Source: Haematobia irritans (taxonomy: Eukaryota > Arthropoda > Insecta > Diptera > Muscidae). Taken from it: a stretch of 64,000 nucleotides of DNA. Below the pieces are notes generated by a model. It was not told the origin of the DNA. It made no database searches and saw only the letters and a program-made list of their open reading frames with translations. A program made the translations under genes and the position numbers. The DNA lies in the NCBI RefSeq assembly GCF_050003625.1, contig NC_134398.1, forward strand, positions 16,938,997 through 17,002,996. Direction: 5' to 3'. Of the stretch, positions 46,741 through 58,131 are shown piece by piece; position 1 is the stretch's first letter, and each line of letters opens with the position of its first letter.

Positions 46741-47248
46741 TTTAAGCTGAAATCAAAAAAACAACAACAATGATTAAAGAACAAAACCAACAATAACAAA
46801 ACAAAACGAATGAAAAAAGAGGACACAAAATAAACCCAGCCAACTGCACTCAAATCGATGATTTGACGGTGGCAACGGAAAAGAGATATGTTTGTACAAA
46901 TTATTTCAGCATAAGCCGGCTATCATGTAAAACCTTTTCTCGGAAGGTTCAAGTGTGGTTCATTGTTGGGTTTAATGAACTGCCTGAATTTATTCTGATA
47001 ATTGGTTGATAGTTTTGCTGCAAGTAGTGGATGCTGATGAGGAATGTGGTAATTCCGAAACGTGCGTCCATCCAACCATCTTGCACTCTATAGGGCTTTG
47101 CCCAAATAAATTTGACAAACATTCTTTTCCTCTGTTGGTTAAGCTACACTTGTAGTTTAGACAATGCATGGTTTTAAGATGAAATCAAGAAAACGACAAC
47201 AATGATTAAAGAACAAAACCAACAATAACAAAACAAAACGAATGAAAG
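46741..47248 (+). repeat. Hammerhead-bearing repeat, copy 4 (about 1.17 units)
   Basis: A 432-bp unit whose first about 70 bp (ACAAAACCAACAATAAC motif at 46781) are repeated at the end (47213). This is a partial direct tandem, as left by insertion of a greater-than-unit-length copy. Internal blocks are GCATAAGCCGGCTATC, ATTCTGATAATTGG, the ribozyme, and GTTGGTTAAGCTACACTTG. It is embedded in the 29-bp array. No open reading frame of note, so it is a non-coding, non-autonomous unit. Confidence 0.9.
47019..47085 (+). ncRNA. Hammerhead ribozyme, type I, complete
   Basis: In order: outer stem I TGCAAG (47019-47024), internal loop TAGT, inner stem I GGATG (47029-47033), core CTGATGA (47034-47040), stem II GGAAT (47041-47045) and ATTCC (47052-47056) with loop GTGGTA, GAAA (47057-47060), 2-bp stem III CG-TG-CG (47061-47066), cleavage site TC (47067-47068), inner stem I partner CATCC (47069-47073), loop AACCAT, outer partner CTTGCA (47080-47085). 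Every invariant hammerhead base is present and all helices are perfectly paired. Self-cleavage is expected after 47068. The tiny stem III and the internal loop in stem I are typical of ribozymes of Penelope-like elements and retrozymes. Confidence 0.93.
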
Positions 47249-47460
47249 AAATAAAATTTTGGCAAAATTTTCCACAGAAATAGAATGTAGATAAAATTTT
47301 CTATAGAAATAAAACTTTGACAAAATTTTCTATAGAAATGAGTGTTTGGGATAATTTTCTATAGAAATAAAATTTTGACAAAATTTTCTATAGAAATAAA
47401 ATCTTGACAAAATTTTCTATAGAAATAATATATTGACAAAATTTACTTAAAATTTGACTA
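47249..47460 (+). repeat. 29-bp AT-rich tandem array (forward), short
   Basis: About seven units after hammerhead copy 4. A decayed edge (TTTTTGGCTCGAGTCGCAACC, about 47550-47570) resembles the fixed array terminus seen elsewhere. Confidence 0.8.
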
Positions 47461-48200
47461 ACAATCATAAAATATAGAACAAACACTGCGAAATAAGATT
47501 TTTCTATTTGATAGATTTTGCTAAAATTTTCTCAAAAATTTCGTAAATTATTTTTGGCTCGAGTCGCAACCGTGCCCATACGTCCAATGGATTAAGATCC
47601 GGAGATTTTGGTGGTCATTGGGCATCAGAAATAAAGCGAGGAACCTCCTTTGTAATCCATTTTTCGGCATATCTTTTATTTTTACAATTTGGGATTATAC
47701 AAACATTTTTTTCCGTGTATATGTAAACACATGTTTCCCCATGCATTCGCATACATGTCCTTGTTGAAATGTCATCTAAAATATCCAACATATTTCACCA
47801 TGGTGTCATTTTGTGTACGATTTTGATGCCAGTCCTTAGGGCATCGTTGATATTCTCGGTTTTTCGCATTTCTGTGGCTTTGGGAATTATTTCCCACCCC
47901 AAAACGGCCTAGCATCACCATCATCATCTACCATCCATCGAGTTTTGTTGGACGCTTGCTTGTTTGGCATAGAAGGTGTCACATAAAATATTTATAAATT
48001 TGCTGATGCTCATAATTAGAATGTCATTAAATTTACGCGGTTTTTAACAACCAAAACTATGATGACAAGAAAAGCAAACAATCTCTGGTTCATATTTTCA
48101 TATGTGAATATTTTGCTTTTGGCAATTACTCATATGGATATTGGGGTATAGTAGGAGATAAAAATTATTGAAATGAACAAGTAAGGCACTAAAGACTAAA
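47461..48200. other. Unique AT-rich stretch, no gene seen
   Basis: No supported coding region or repeat apart from the array-edge remnant at about 47550. The 65-codon antisense ORF at 48098-48295 crosses into the next element and is not supported. Confidence 0.5.
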
Positions 48201-50190
48201 CAAGTATATACGGCCGTAAGTTCGGCCAGGCCGAGTCTTATGTACCCTCCACCATGGATTGCGTATAAACTTCTACGAAAGACTGTCATCCACAATCGAA
48301 ATACTTGGGTTATGATATCTTAAAACTTCTTAACATCGTTTCCTAATTTTGTGAGTTAGCCCATACGTGGTATATATTAGACAAAAAAGTTATGTATAGT
48401 TAAGTCTACAAATAATTACGAATCGATATGGACTTATTGCACGGTTCGTAGAGAGCCAGAATTGAAATATGGGGGTCGCTTATAAGGGGGCTATATTCAA
48501 TTATGAACTTGATATGGACCAATTTTTGAGTGATCGGAAATCGATTTATCTGAGGGATATATATAACTATAGACCGATATAGGCATGCTTCTTAACGACC
48601 ATATACTAGCACAATATACCAAATTTCAACTCACTCGGATGAAATTTGCTCCTCCAAGAGGCTCCAAAACCAAATCTCGGGATCGGTTTATATGGGGATA
48701 TATACGATTATGGACTGATATGGACCAATTTTGGCATGGTTGTTAAATATCATATACGATCACCACGAACCAAATTTCAAGCAGATCGGAAGAATTTTGC
48801 TTCTCCAAAAGGCACCGGAGGTCAAATCTGGGGATCGGTTTATATGGGAGCTTTATATAATTATGGGCTGATAGGAACCAATTCCTGCATGGTTGTTGGA
48901 TACCATATACTAACATCACGTACCAAATTTCAATCGAATGGGAAGAATTTTGCTCTTCCAAGGGGCTCTGGAGGTCAAATCTGGTGATCGGTTTATATGG
49001 GGGCTATATATAATTATGGACCGATGTGGACCAATTTTTGCATGGTTGTTAGAGACCATATACTAACACCATGTACCAAATTTCAGCCGGATCGGATTAA
49101 ATTTGCTTCTCTTAGAGGCCTCGCAAGCCAAATCTGGTGATCGGTTTATATGGGGGCTATATATAATTATGGACCGATGTGGACCAATTTTTGCAAATTT
49201 GTTAGAGACCATATACTAACACCATGTACCAAATTTCAGCCGGATCGGATGAAATTTGCTTCTCTTAGAGGTCTCGCAAGCCAAATCGGGGGATCGGTTT
49301 ATATGGGGGCTATATATAATTATGGACCATGTGAACCAATTTTTGCACGATTGTTAGAGACCATATACTAACACCATGTACCAAATTTAAGCCGGATCGG
49401 ATGAAATTTGCTTCTCTTAGAGGCCTCGCAAGCCATATCTGGGGATCGGTTTATATGGGGGCTATATATAATTATGGACCCATGTGGACCAATTTTTGCA
49501 CGATTGTTAGAGACCATATACTAACACCATGTACCAAATTTCAGCCGGATCGGATGAAATTTGCTTCTCTTAGAGGCCTCGCAAGCCATATCTGGGGATC
49601 GGTTTATATGGGGGCTATATATAATTATGGACCCATGTGGACCAATTTTTGCACGATTGTTAGAGACCATATACTAACACCATGTACCAAATTTCAGCTG
49701 GATCGGATGAAATTTGCTTCTCTTAGAGGCCTCGCAAGCCAAATCGGGGGATCGGTTTATATGGGGGCTATATATAATTATGGACCGATATGGACCAATT
49801 TTTGCAGGGTTATTAGAGACCATATACTAACACCATGTACTAAATTTTAGCCGGATCGGATGAAATTTGCTTCTCTTAGATGACTCGCAAGCCAAATTTG
49901 GGGGTCCGTTTATATGGGGGCTATACGTAAAAGTGGACCGATATGGCCCATTTGCAATACCATCCGACCTACATCAATAACAACTACTTGTGCCAAGTTT
50001 CAAGTCGATAGCTTGTTTCGTGATTTCAACAGACGGACGGACGGACGGACGGAGATGCTCAGATCGACTCAGAATTTCACCACGACCCAGAATATATATA
50101 CTTTATGGGGTCTTAGAGCAATATTTCGATGTGTTACAAACGGAATGACAAAGTTAATATATCCCCCATCCTATGGTGTAGGGTATAAAA
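48201..50190 (-). mobile_element. Helitron-like element, subfamily 1, nine modules, complete
   Basis: The inverse 3' end CAAGTATATACGGCCG is at 48201, with the hairpin TTCGGCCAGGCCGA (48222-48235). GTTTATATGG motifs lie at 48686, 48838, 48991, 49144, 49297, 49449, 49602, 49755 and 49908, with 153-bp spacing and two single-base shortenings. Then come the GACGG tract (50032-50053), the core (TTTCACCACGACCCAGAATA) and the 5' hairpin (about 50159-50188). Modules at 49401-49850 are open for 149 codons, each unit giving MGAIYNYGPMWTNF and so on. Confidence 0.9.
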
Positions 50191-50256
50191 ATAGTGAGCC
50201 TTCTATCGACACTTGGTTTCAATGAATATTGAATTTCAGTTTTCAGAAAAAATAGA

Positions 50257-50615
50257 CAAGTATATACAGTCACAAGTTCTAGAATCTCGACAGAAAAAGG
50301 TGGACTAAATACCGATAACATATAAGCAAATTCAGAACTTAGTCGGTTTATATAGAGAAGTCTATAACTATAGACTTAGACTACGTACCAAATTTTAACG
50401 GGACGGGATGAAATTTTCTGCTCCAGAAAGCTCCGCAAGCCAAATCTGTGGATCGGTTTTTATAGGGTCTATAGACCGATATGGACCAATTTTTGTATGG
50501 TTGTTAGAGAACGTATACTAATATCGCTTACCAAGGGGTTCCGCAAGCCATATCTGTGAGACGGTTAATATAGGGGATATATATAAAAGTAGTCCGATAT
50601 GGCCCATTTGCAATC
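50257..50615 (-). mobile_element. Helitron-like element, subfamily 1, decayed fragment
   Basis: An inverse CTTG end (CAAGTATATACAGTCACAAG) is followed by partial modules (CCGCAAGCCAAATCTGTGG, GACCGATATGGACC). It is cut off by the edge of a 29-bp array at about 50616. Confidence 0.7.
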
Positions 50616-50940
50616 ACTGTTGCCACTCGAGCCAAAACAATCTACCAAAATTTGGAGCAAATTTTACCAAAAACCTACAAAAAAAATATTTTCTTAAAAT
50701 TTTTTTCTATAAAAATTGTGTCAAAATTTTATTTCTAAGAAAAATTTGTCTTAATTTTATTTTCATAGAAAATTTAGTAAAAATTTTATATTTATGGAAA
50801 ATTTTATATTTTTTATAGAAAATTTTGTCAAATATTTATTTTTATAGGAATTTTTCCTAAAATTTTATTTAAATGAAATTTTTTTTTATAGAAAATTTTG
50901 TCAACATTTTATTTTTATATAAACATTTTAGGAAAAAATG
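50616..50940 (-). repeat. 29-bp AT-rich array (reverse) with fixed edge
   Basis: Starts with the edge TGTTGCCACTCGAGCC and continues into decayed reverse units with many indels. Confidence 0.8.
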
Positions 50941-51289
50941 TTCGATCATACAAAAATACAAATAAACTACGATCCACCCCAAATATCAGTACTCACCAAT
51001 CTACTCAAAGTTATCGTTAGACTCATGTAAATATGAAACTCCATGAAGGTGTAATATGTAGATTTTGTGTAAACATTGTTCATTTTAAGGTAGTTTCATG
51101 TGAAATGACAAGTATTTCTATGGCATTTTGTTGCAACCTCTACGCCATCATACTAGCGGGCAAACATGAAATGGTTACGTCTAATGCAATGGGATAATCT
51201 GTAAAATTAGTTGGAATTTTGGGATTTCATTTTACACTGGACAACCATACGGAGTAATTAAGGCAAATTGTCATTTCATGTAAGCCTTG
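50941..51289. other. Unique AT-rich stretch, no gene seen
   Basis: Nothing recognised. The boundary with the following LINE fragment is not visible by eye. Confidence 0.4.
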
Positions 51290-52346
51290 GAAACTGAGAC
51301 ATGGATGGAAATGGGATTTATATTCATAGAAATGCATATACTGCTACTTCAGGAATTCCACAGGGTAGCATTATTGGTCCTTTATTGTTTATTCTCTTTG
51401 TTAATGATGTACCTTCTTTGTTGAAATATTCGCGTATGTTATTGTTTGCTGATGATTGGAAAATTTATTCTCGTGTAAATTCGTTCATGGATACGCTTCG
51501 TTTACAGTCTGATTTGGATGCTGTTTCCTTATGGTGCTCTGAGAATGGCTTACCAATTAATGTATCTAAATGTTGTAAAGTTTCTTTTAGTAAATCCAAT
51601 AATATTATTTGCTCCGATTATTTTGTTAACTCATGTACCGTTAAATGTTCCATTGAAGTTTTTGACCTTGGTGTCTTTTTTGATTACAAATTTTCTTTTA
51701 TCAGCCATTTGGATTATATTGTTCCTAAGGCGTATGCTCTACTTGCATTTATTAAAAGAAGCTGTAAAGATTTTAATGATCCATATACTGTCAAATTAGT
51801 TTATTCCTCAATAGTGCGTTCAAGATTGGAATATGCATGTATTATTTGGAATCCTTATATGGTTAAATATTCAAATAGAATTGAACAGATACAAAGAAGG
51901 TTTTTGAAATTTGCTCTTAGGTCAATTAATTTCTCTATTCCTGAACCATCTTATTTGGATAAATGCAGACTTATAGCTCTTAAATCGCTTGAGAACAGAA
52001 GAATGCTTCAGTCGCAAATGTTTCTTTATAAAATTATAAATGGTCTAGTAGATTGCTCTGATTTGCTTAAACTTTTGTCTTTGAATGTGCCTCCTAGGTT
52101 ACTGCGTCATAATAAGTTCTTTCATATTCCATTACATAGAACGAATTATTCTATTAATGAACCTATAACAAGGGCTTTAAAAGAGTTCAATAGAATCAAT
52201 GAATACAATTTGGATATAATGATCAACATAGAAAAATTCGCTGATTTATTAGATCTAATATATTTTTAGTTATAAGTTCTAGTCTGTAAGGAATGTTGTT
52301 GTTCCATAGACTGAAATAAATAAATAAATAAATAAATAAATAAAAT
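51290..52346 (+). mobile_element. 5'-truncated non-LTR retrotransposon (LINE) with (TAAA)n tail
   Basis: A reverse transcriptase fragment followed within about 45 bp by a tail of AAAT/TAAA repeats (52313-52345). The missing 5' part and the simple-sequence tail fit target-primed reverse transcription. I could not find target-site duplications by eye. Confidence 0.85.
51301..52269 (+). pseudogene. Reverse transcriptase, C-terminal part, of a non-LTR retrotransposon
   Basis: 322 open codons ending at TAG 52267-52269. Visible motifs are SGIPQGSIIGPLLFILFVND (residues about 17-36, RT block 4-5) and LLFADDWKIY (about 47-56, the catalytic FADD box), followed by thumb-like sequence with NGLPINVSKCCKVSF. 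The C-terminal region contains the YSSIVRSRLEYACIIWNPY and RIEQIQRRFLKFALR blocks seen in Jockey/CR1-like LINEs. The fingers part of the RT and the endonuclease are missing through 5' truncation, so the ATG at 51301 is arbitrary. The frame has no internal stop, which suggests a young insertion. A fragment of this kind is not expected to make a working protein. Confidence 0.88.
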
Positions 52347-52569
52347 AGCCGCAAACGTAGCCGTATAAAAGGACAACTGAGAGAGCAGCAAATATTGTAG
52401 GTTCTGGGATGGATTTTAGCATTCTATGTTACCTACAATAAAAAATTTTCTTTGCTTATTTTTTGGTTGGGTTGAAGAAATATATCCTCAAAAATCGATT
52501 TTTATTAAATTCATGGTGATTGTCATTAAAATTTAAACAATTATATAAGAGGTATAGGTATTAATTAAA
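52347..52569. other. Short unique spacer
   Basis: No gene or repeat recognised. Confidence 0.4.
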
Positions 52570-52736
52570 ATATTATTTCTATAGAAAATTTTGTTAAAAT
52601 TTTATTTCTATAGAAAATTTTGTCAATATTTTATTTCTAAAGAAAGTTTTGTCAAAATTTTATATCTGTAGAAAATTCTATTAACATTTTATATCTATAG
52701 AAAATTTTGTCAACATTTATTTTTATAGAAAACTAG
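52570..52736 (-). repeat. 29-bp array (reverse), short
   Basis: About six units, ending where the next repeat (ACTAGCGTAAACCGGCCCG) begins. Confidence 0.8.
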
Positions 52737-54318
52737 CGTAAACCGGCCCGCTTCGCTGCACCTTCCGAAGCGTATTTGTAGGAACATTTTGCGTTAACTA
52801 AGTCATCCATATCCTTCGTGCTGAAAACAAATTCGTAAAGATTTGAATTCTTTCAAACAAATCGGACTACTTGCTTCTTCGTTTATAGGTACAAATACGG
52901 TGGATATGCATATGTAAAACGGTTCGTCTTAAAAAATGTCGGGGAAAGGGTGTGCCCTTTCCTCCAAATTTTTTAAATAATGTTCTGTATTCAAGTAGTT
53001 GGACAATCTTCTATATTTCTTGTAAATTTTCAGTGTGGTTTGTCAAGGAATGGTATCATTCTCCTCAAAACATATCTGAAAATTAAGCACTATATTATAA
53101 TAACATAACATACAAAGAATTACTGTTTCCCATGCAATAAATCGGAAAAAGCAAAAGTAGTAAAAAATTTTACCATATTAACATTTGCTAAAATGTTGGA
53201 AAATTATGCACCTTCTACGTTGGCTACCAATTTCATGTAAATTTAAGTTCTTTACTAAAACGAAGTCTGGCAGAAGCCTGTGCAAAAATCATAAAAGTAT
53301 GTACCGAGTTCCCATTTACGGACAACCCTCTACTTTCAATTTAAGCAAAAAAAACGGACAAAAGGGAACCCTCTCCCCACCTTCGCTCCATTCCGACCTG
53401 ATATCGGACTATCACGTACCCTATATTAATTTCAATTAATATAGGGTACGTGAAAATTGAAATAACTCAAAGTTTATTTCAATTTTCCCCAACCAGATAT
53501 CGAAAAATCATATACTAATTTAAAAATCATGTATAAATTTAATCACCTCCTCCCACGTTGCCTGTAAATTTCAAGTAGATCGGAAAGTTTAATTGTTTCT
53601 CTGTATGTACTTAAGAGAAGCGGATGCCTGCCTATGCCCTTTTATTTTTACTAAAAAATCAGGAACCTGATATACATTTCATAACCTCACACATTTTTTC
53701 CGTAAAATTTCAGTCGGGGACGTTTAGTTTTGTTTTCACTGTACTTTAAAAAAAAAGTCGGGCGAAGGGGTGGTCCCCCTCCCCAACCAAATATCGAAAA
53801 ATAATGTAGCGGATTTTTGTCTAGATGCCAACCCCAACATTCAATGAAAATTTCAAGCAAATCGCATAATTTTGTCCCAAGTTTCAAAAAGTAGCGCAAG
53901 GGGGAGGTCCCCTCCCCATCCACATATGCAATCATCGGGTACCCCATATTAATTCCATAACCTCACCGCATGTTCTCTGTAAATCTCAGATAATTTAGAG
54001 AATTTTAGTTTTTTCACCCTCCGCCACCAAATATCGAAATATAAAGTAGCGGATCTTTGTCTAGATGCCAACCCCAACCTTCAATGAAAATTTCAAGCAA
54101 ATCTGTCAACTTTGGTCTAATTTTCAAAAAGTCCGACAAAGGGGAGGTCCCCTTCCGCGACCAGGTGTCAAAAAATGAGGTACCCTATTTTCACCACATG
54201 AACGCCCCCTACGATCTCTGAAAGTTTCAAGTAAATTGGTTCAGCCGTTTCGGAGCCAGCTCGGAACATACAAACAAACAAACAAACAAATAAACAAACA
54301 TAGATTAAATATATAGAT
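52737..54318. repeat. Unclassified interspersed repeat with (CAAA)n end
   Basis: Starts with ACTAGCGTAAACCGGCCCG and ends with GTTCAGCCGTTTCGG, a (CAAA)n tract (54271-54300) and ATTAAATATATAGAT. Internally, paragraphs of about 240 bp recur: ATATCGAAAAATAATGTAGCGG at 53791 and its relative at 54031, each followed by TTGTCTAGATGCCAACCCC and a GGGGAGGTCCCC block. A GGTTCAGCCGTTT-type end and repeated internal paragraphs are common in arthropod interspersed repeats, but I cannot assign a superfamily. The antisense ORF at 53687-53947 is a repeat shadow. Confidence 0.7.
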
Positions 54319-54319
54319 T

Positions 54320-55798
54320 TTGTATTTGTATTTTTGTATTTTATTTCTATATAAAAATTATCAAAATTGTATTTCTATAGAAATTTTTTTCAAAATTTTA
54401 TTTCTATCGAAAATTTTGTCAACATTTTATTTTTATAGAAAATTTTGTCAAAATTTATTTTTAAATTTTTTTAACATTTTATTTCTATAGACAATTTTGT
54501 CAAAATTTTATTTCTTTAAAACATTTTGTCAAAATATTATTCTTATAGAAATTTTTAAAATTTTATTTCTTTAGAAAATTTTACGAGCATTTATTTCCAA
54601 AGAAACTTTTGCCAATATTTATTTCTGTAGTAAATTTTGTCAAAATTTTATTTCTATAAAACATTTTGTCATTCTATAGACAATTTTCTCAAAATTTTAT
54701 TTCTACAGAAAATTTTGTCAAAAATTTATTTTTATAGAAAATGTTGTCAAAATTTATTTCTAAAGAAAATCTTGTCAAAATTTTATGTCTATAGAAAATT
54801 TTATCTCTACAGAAAATTTTATCAACATTTTATTTCTATAGAGAATTTTATCAACATTTTATTTCTATAGAAATTTTTGTCAAGATTTTATAGCTATAGG
54901 AAATTTTGTCAAAATTTTATTCCTATAGAAAATTTTGCACAAATTTTATTTCTATAGAAAATATGGGCAAAATTTTATTTCTACAGAAAATTTTGTCAAC
55001 ATTTTATTTCTATAGAGAATTTTGTCAAAATTTTATTACTATAGACAATTGTGTCAAAATTTTATTTTTATTGAAAATTTTGGCAACATTTTATTTCTAT
55101 AGAAAATTTTGTCAAGATTTTATATCTGTAGGAAATTTTGTCAAAATTTTATTCCTATAGAAAATTTTAATTCTATAGAAAATTTGGGCAAAATTTTATT
55201 TCGTTAGAAAATTTTGTCAACATTTTATTTCTATAGCAACTTTTGTCAAATTTTTATTTTTATAGAAAATTTTGTCAAAATTTAATTTCTAAACAAAATT
55301 TTGTCAAAACTTTATTCCTATAGAAAATTTTGCGCAAATTTTATTTCTATAGAAAATTTGGTCAAAATTTTATTTTTATAGAAAATTTTGTCAAAATTTT
55401 ATTTCTATAGAAAATATTGTCAAACTTTTATTTCTATAGAAAATTTTGTCAAAATTTTATTTCTATAGAAAATTTTTCAACATTTTATTTCTATAGAAAA
55501 TGTTGTCAAAATTTTATTTCTATAAAATATTTTGTCAAAATTTTATGTCTTTAGAAAATTTTTTTAAATTTTATTTCTGTAGAAAATTTTACCAACATTT
55601 ATTTCTAAAGAAACTTTTGCCAAAATTTATTTCTGTAGTAAATTTTGTCAAAATGTTATTCCTATAGAAAAATTTCTCAAAATTTTATTTCTACAGAAAA
55701 TTTTGTCAAAATTTTATTTCTAAAGAAAATTTTGTCAAAATTTTATTTTATATCTACAGAAAATTTTATCAAAATTTTTTTCTATACAGAATTTTGTC
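54320..55798 (-). repeat. 29-bp AT-rich tandem array (reverse), copy A
   Basis: About 50 reverse-oriented units with recognisable variants (CTATAGGAAATTTTG, AAATTTGGGCAAAATT). The same variants return in the same order in copy B and partly again after 58892. Confidence 0.92.
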
Positions 55799-56171
55799 TA
55801 AGGCAGATATTCTGAGAATTGATAATTTCATAATCAAATTGATAAGACATCACATTGCAAAAAGTACTCAATGCGACTTAAATAACTTTATTAAAGCTCC
55901 ATACTATGCAGACTACAACTATATTAGCAAAAGCTTGAACGCAGGTTTTGTGCCTCCTGAAGCATTCCCATATTTAGACAAAAATGGATTTATTCAAAAT
56001 GAACGCGGTATTCCAATTTTCTACCATTTATATAGAAGAGCCTATATAAAGGCAATCAATAACCATTTAATATTAAACAATGATTTACGATTTGATTCTT
56101 CCATTTCCAAGAAAGACCTGGATACGAGAATAAATCTAAATAGGAACTTGTACTGGTGGATAATCAATTAA
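55799..56171 (+). pseudogene. Unrecognised reading frame, C-terminal fragment, copy A
   Basis: About 123 codons ending at TAA 56169-56171, with no ATG at the upstream edge; the frame runs straight in from the array, so the N-terminus is missing. The sequence is charged and hydrophilic with aromatic-rich stretches (APYYADYNYISKSLN, IPIFYHLYRRAYIKAINNHL) and ends NLYWWIIN. I see no signal, membrane helix, zinc motif or catalytic signature and do not recognise the family. The codon composition and lack of internal stops over 370 bp in an AT-rich setting suggest that it derives from a real coding sequence, either a host mRNA or the 3' ORF of a retroelement. Copy B (58132-58504) is the same except for three clustered residues. 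Confidence 0.6.
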
Positions 56172-56511
56172 CACAAACACTCTTTTTTATCTCTCCTAAC
56201 ATCTTTCTCTTATTTTTTCATCCTTGTAAAATTAAAGTAATGTTTTTGCAAGTTTTTCATTACATAAAAAAATTGTTATCGATCTTTCAACACTAATTAT
56301 TAACAAGTGATAATATTTTCTAAAAAATTTAAATCAAAAACTCTATATATGAAATGTACTTGAGTATCCAATTTGTGGACTATGTATGTATCACATATAA
56401 CTCATAAGAAATCTATTTTTTTGTTTATTTATAGTTGTACACATTGTAAGCACAAGTCAATAAATCAAAAATAAACATTAAAAAAAATAAAAATAAAAAA
56501 ATAAAAAAAAG
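55799..56511 (+). mobile_element. 5'-truncated retroposed transcript end, copy A
   Basis: An insert in the 29-bp array flanked by an 11-bp duplication AGAATTTTGTC (55788-55798, 56512-56522). It contains the 3' part of a reading frame, about 280 bp of 3' UTR-like sequence with AATAAA at 56459-56464, and an A-rich tail (56482-56510). Truncated 5' end, A-rich tail and target duplication are the hallmarks of LINE-mediated insertion. The duplicated 11 bp are also part of the array unit, so they are weaker evidence than usual. Confidence 0.75.
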
Positions 56512-56639
56512 AGAATTTTGTCAACATTTTATTTCAATAGCAACTACGATCTCTGAAAGTTTCAAGTAAATTGGTTCAGCCGTTTCGGAGCCAGCTCGGA
56601 ACATACAAACAAACAAACAAACAAATAAACAAACATAGA

Positions 56640-58131
56640 TTAAATATATAGATTTTGTATTTGTATTTTTGTATTTTATTTCTATATAAAAATTATCAAA
56701 ATTGTATTTCTATAGAAATTTTTTTTCAAAATTTTATTTCTATCGAAAATTTTGTCAACATTTTATTTTTATAGAAAATTTTGTCAAAATTTATTTTTAA
56801 ATTTTTTTAACATTTTATTTCTATAGACAATTTTGTCAAAATTTTATTTCTTTAAAACATTTTGTCAAAATATTATTCTTATAGAAATTTTTAAAATTTT
56901 ATTTCTTTAGAAAATTTTACGAGCATTTATTTCCAAAGAAACTTTAGCCAATATTTATTTCTGTAGTAAATTTTGTCAAAATTTTATTTCTATAAAACGT
57001 TTTGTCATTCTATAGAACATTTTCTCAAAATTTTATTTCTACAGAAAATTTCGTCAAAAATTTATTTTTATAGAAAATGTCAAAATTTATTTCTAAAGAA
57101 AATCTTGTCAAAATTTTATGTCTATAGAAAATTTTATTTCTACAGAAAATTTTATCAACATTTTATTTCTATAGAGAATTTTGTCAACATTTTATTTCTA
57201 TAGAAATTTTTGTCAAGATTTTATAGCTATAGGAAATTTTGTCAAAATTTTATTCCTATAGAAAATTTTGCACAAATTTTATTTCTATAGAAAATATGGG
57301 CAAAATTTTATTTCTACAGAAAATTTTGTCAACATTTTATTTCTATAGAGAATTTTGTCAAAATTTTATTACTATAGACAATTGTGTCAAAATTTTATTT
57401 TTATTGAAAATTTTGGCAACATTTTATTTCTATAGAAAATTTTGTCAAGATTTTATATCTGTAGGAAATTTTGTCAAAATTTTATTCCTATAGAAAATTT
57501 TAATTCTATAGAAAATTTGGGCAAAATTTTATTTCGTTAGAAAATTTTGTCAACATTTTATTTCTATAGCAACTTTTGTCAAATTTTTATTTTTATAGAA
57601 AATTTTGTCAAAATTTAATTTCTAAACAAAATTTTGTCAAAACTTTATTCCTATAGAAAATTTTGCGCAAATTTTATTTCTATAGAAAATTTGGTCAAAA
57701 TTTTATTTTTATAGAAAATTTTGTCAAAATTTTATTTCTATAGAAAATATTGTCAAACTTTTATTTCTATAGAAAATTTTGTCAAAATTTTATTTCTATA
57801 GAAAATTTTTCAACATTTTATTTCTATAGAAAATGTTGTCAAAATTTTATTTCTATAAAATATTTTGTCAAAATTTTATGTCTTTAGAAAATTTTTTTAA
57901 ATTTTATTTCTGTAGAAAATTTTACCAACATTTATTTCTAAAGAAACTTTTGCCAAAATTTATTTCTGTAGTAAATTTTGTCAAAATGTTATTCCTATAG
58001 AAAAATTTCTCAAAATTTTATTTCTACAGAAAATTTTGTCAAAATTTTATTTCTAAAGAAAATTTTGTCAAAATTTTATTTTATTTCTACAGAAAATTTT
58101 ATCAAAATTTTTTTCTATACAGAATTTTGTC
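56640..58131 (-). repeat. 29-bp AT-rich tandem array (reverse), copy B
   Basis: Duplicate of the array at 54320-55798 with the same order of unit variants, offset by about 2333-2335 bp. Confidence 0.92.

Noticed and set aside
53185..53947. ORFs of 84-86 codons in the interspersed repeat
   Set aside because: They lie across repeated paragraphs on both strands without conserved boundaries.
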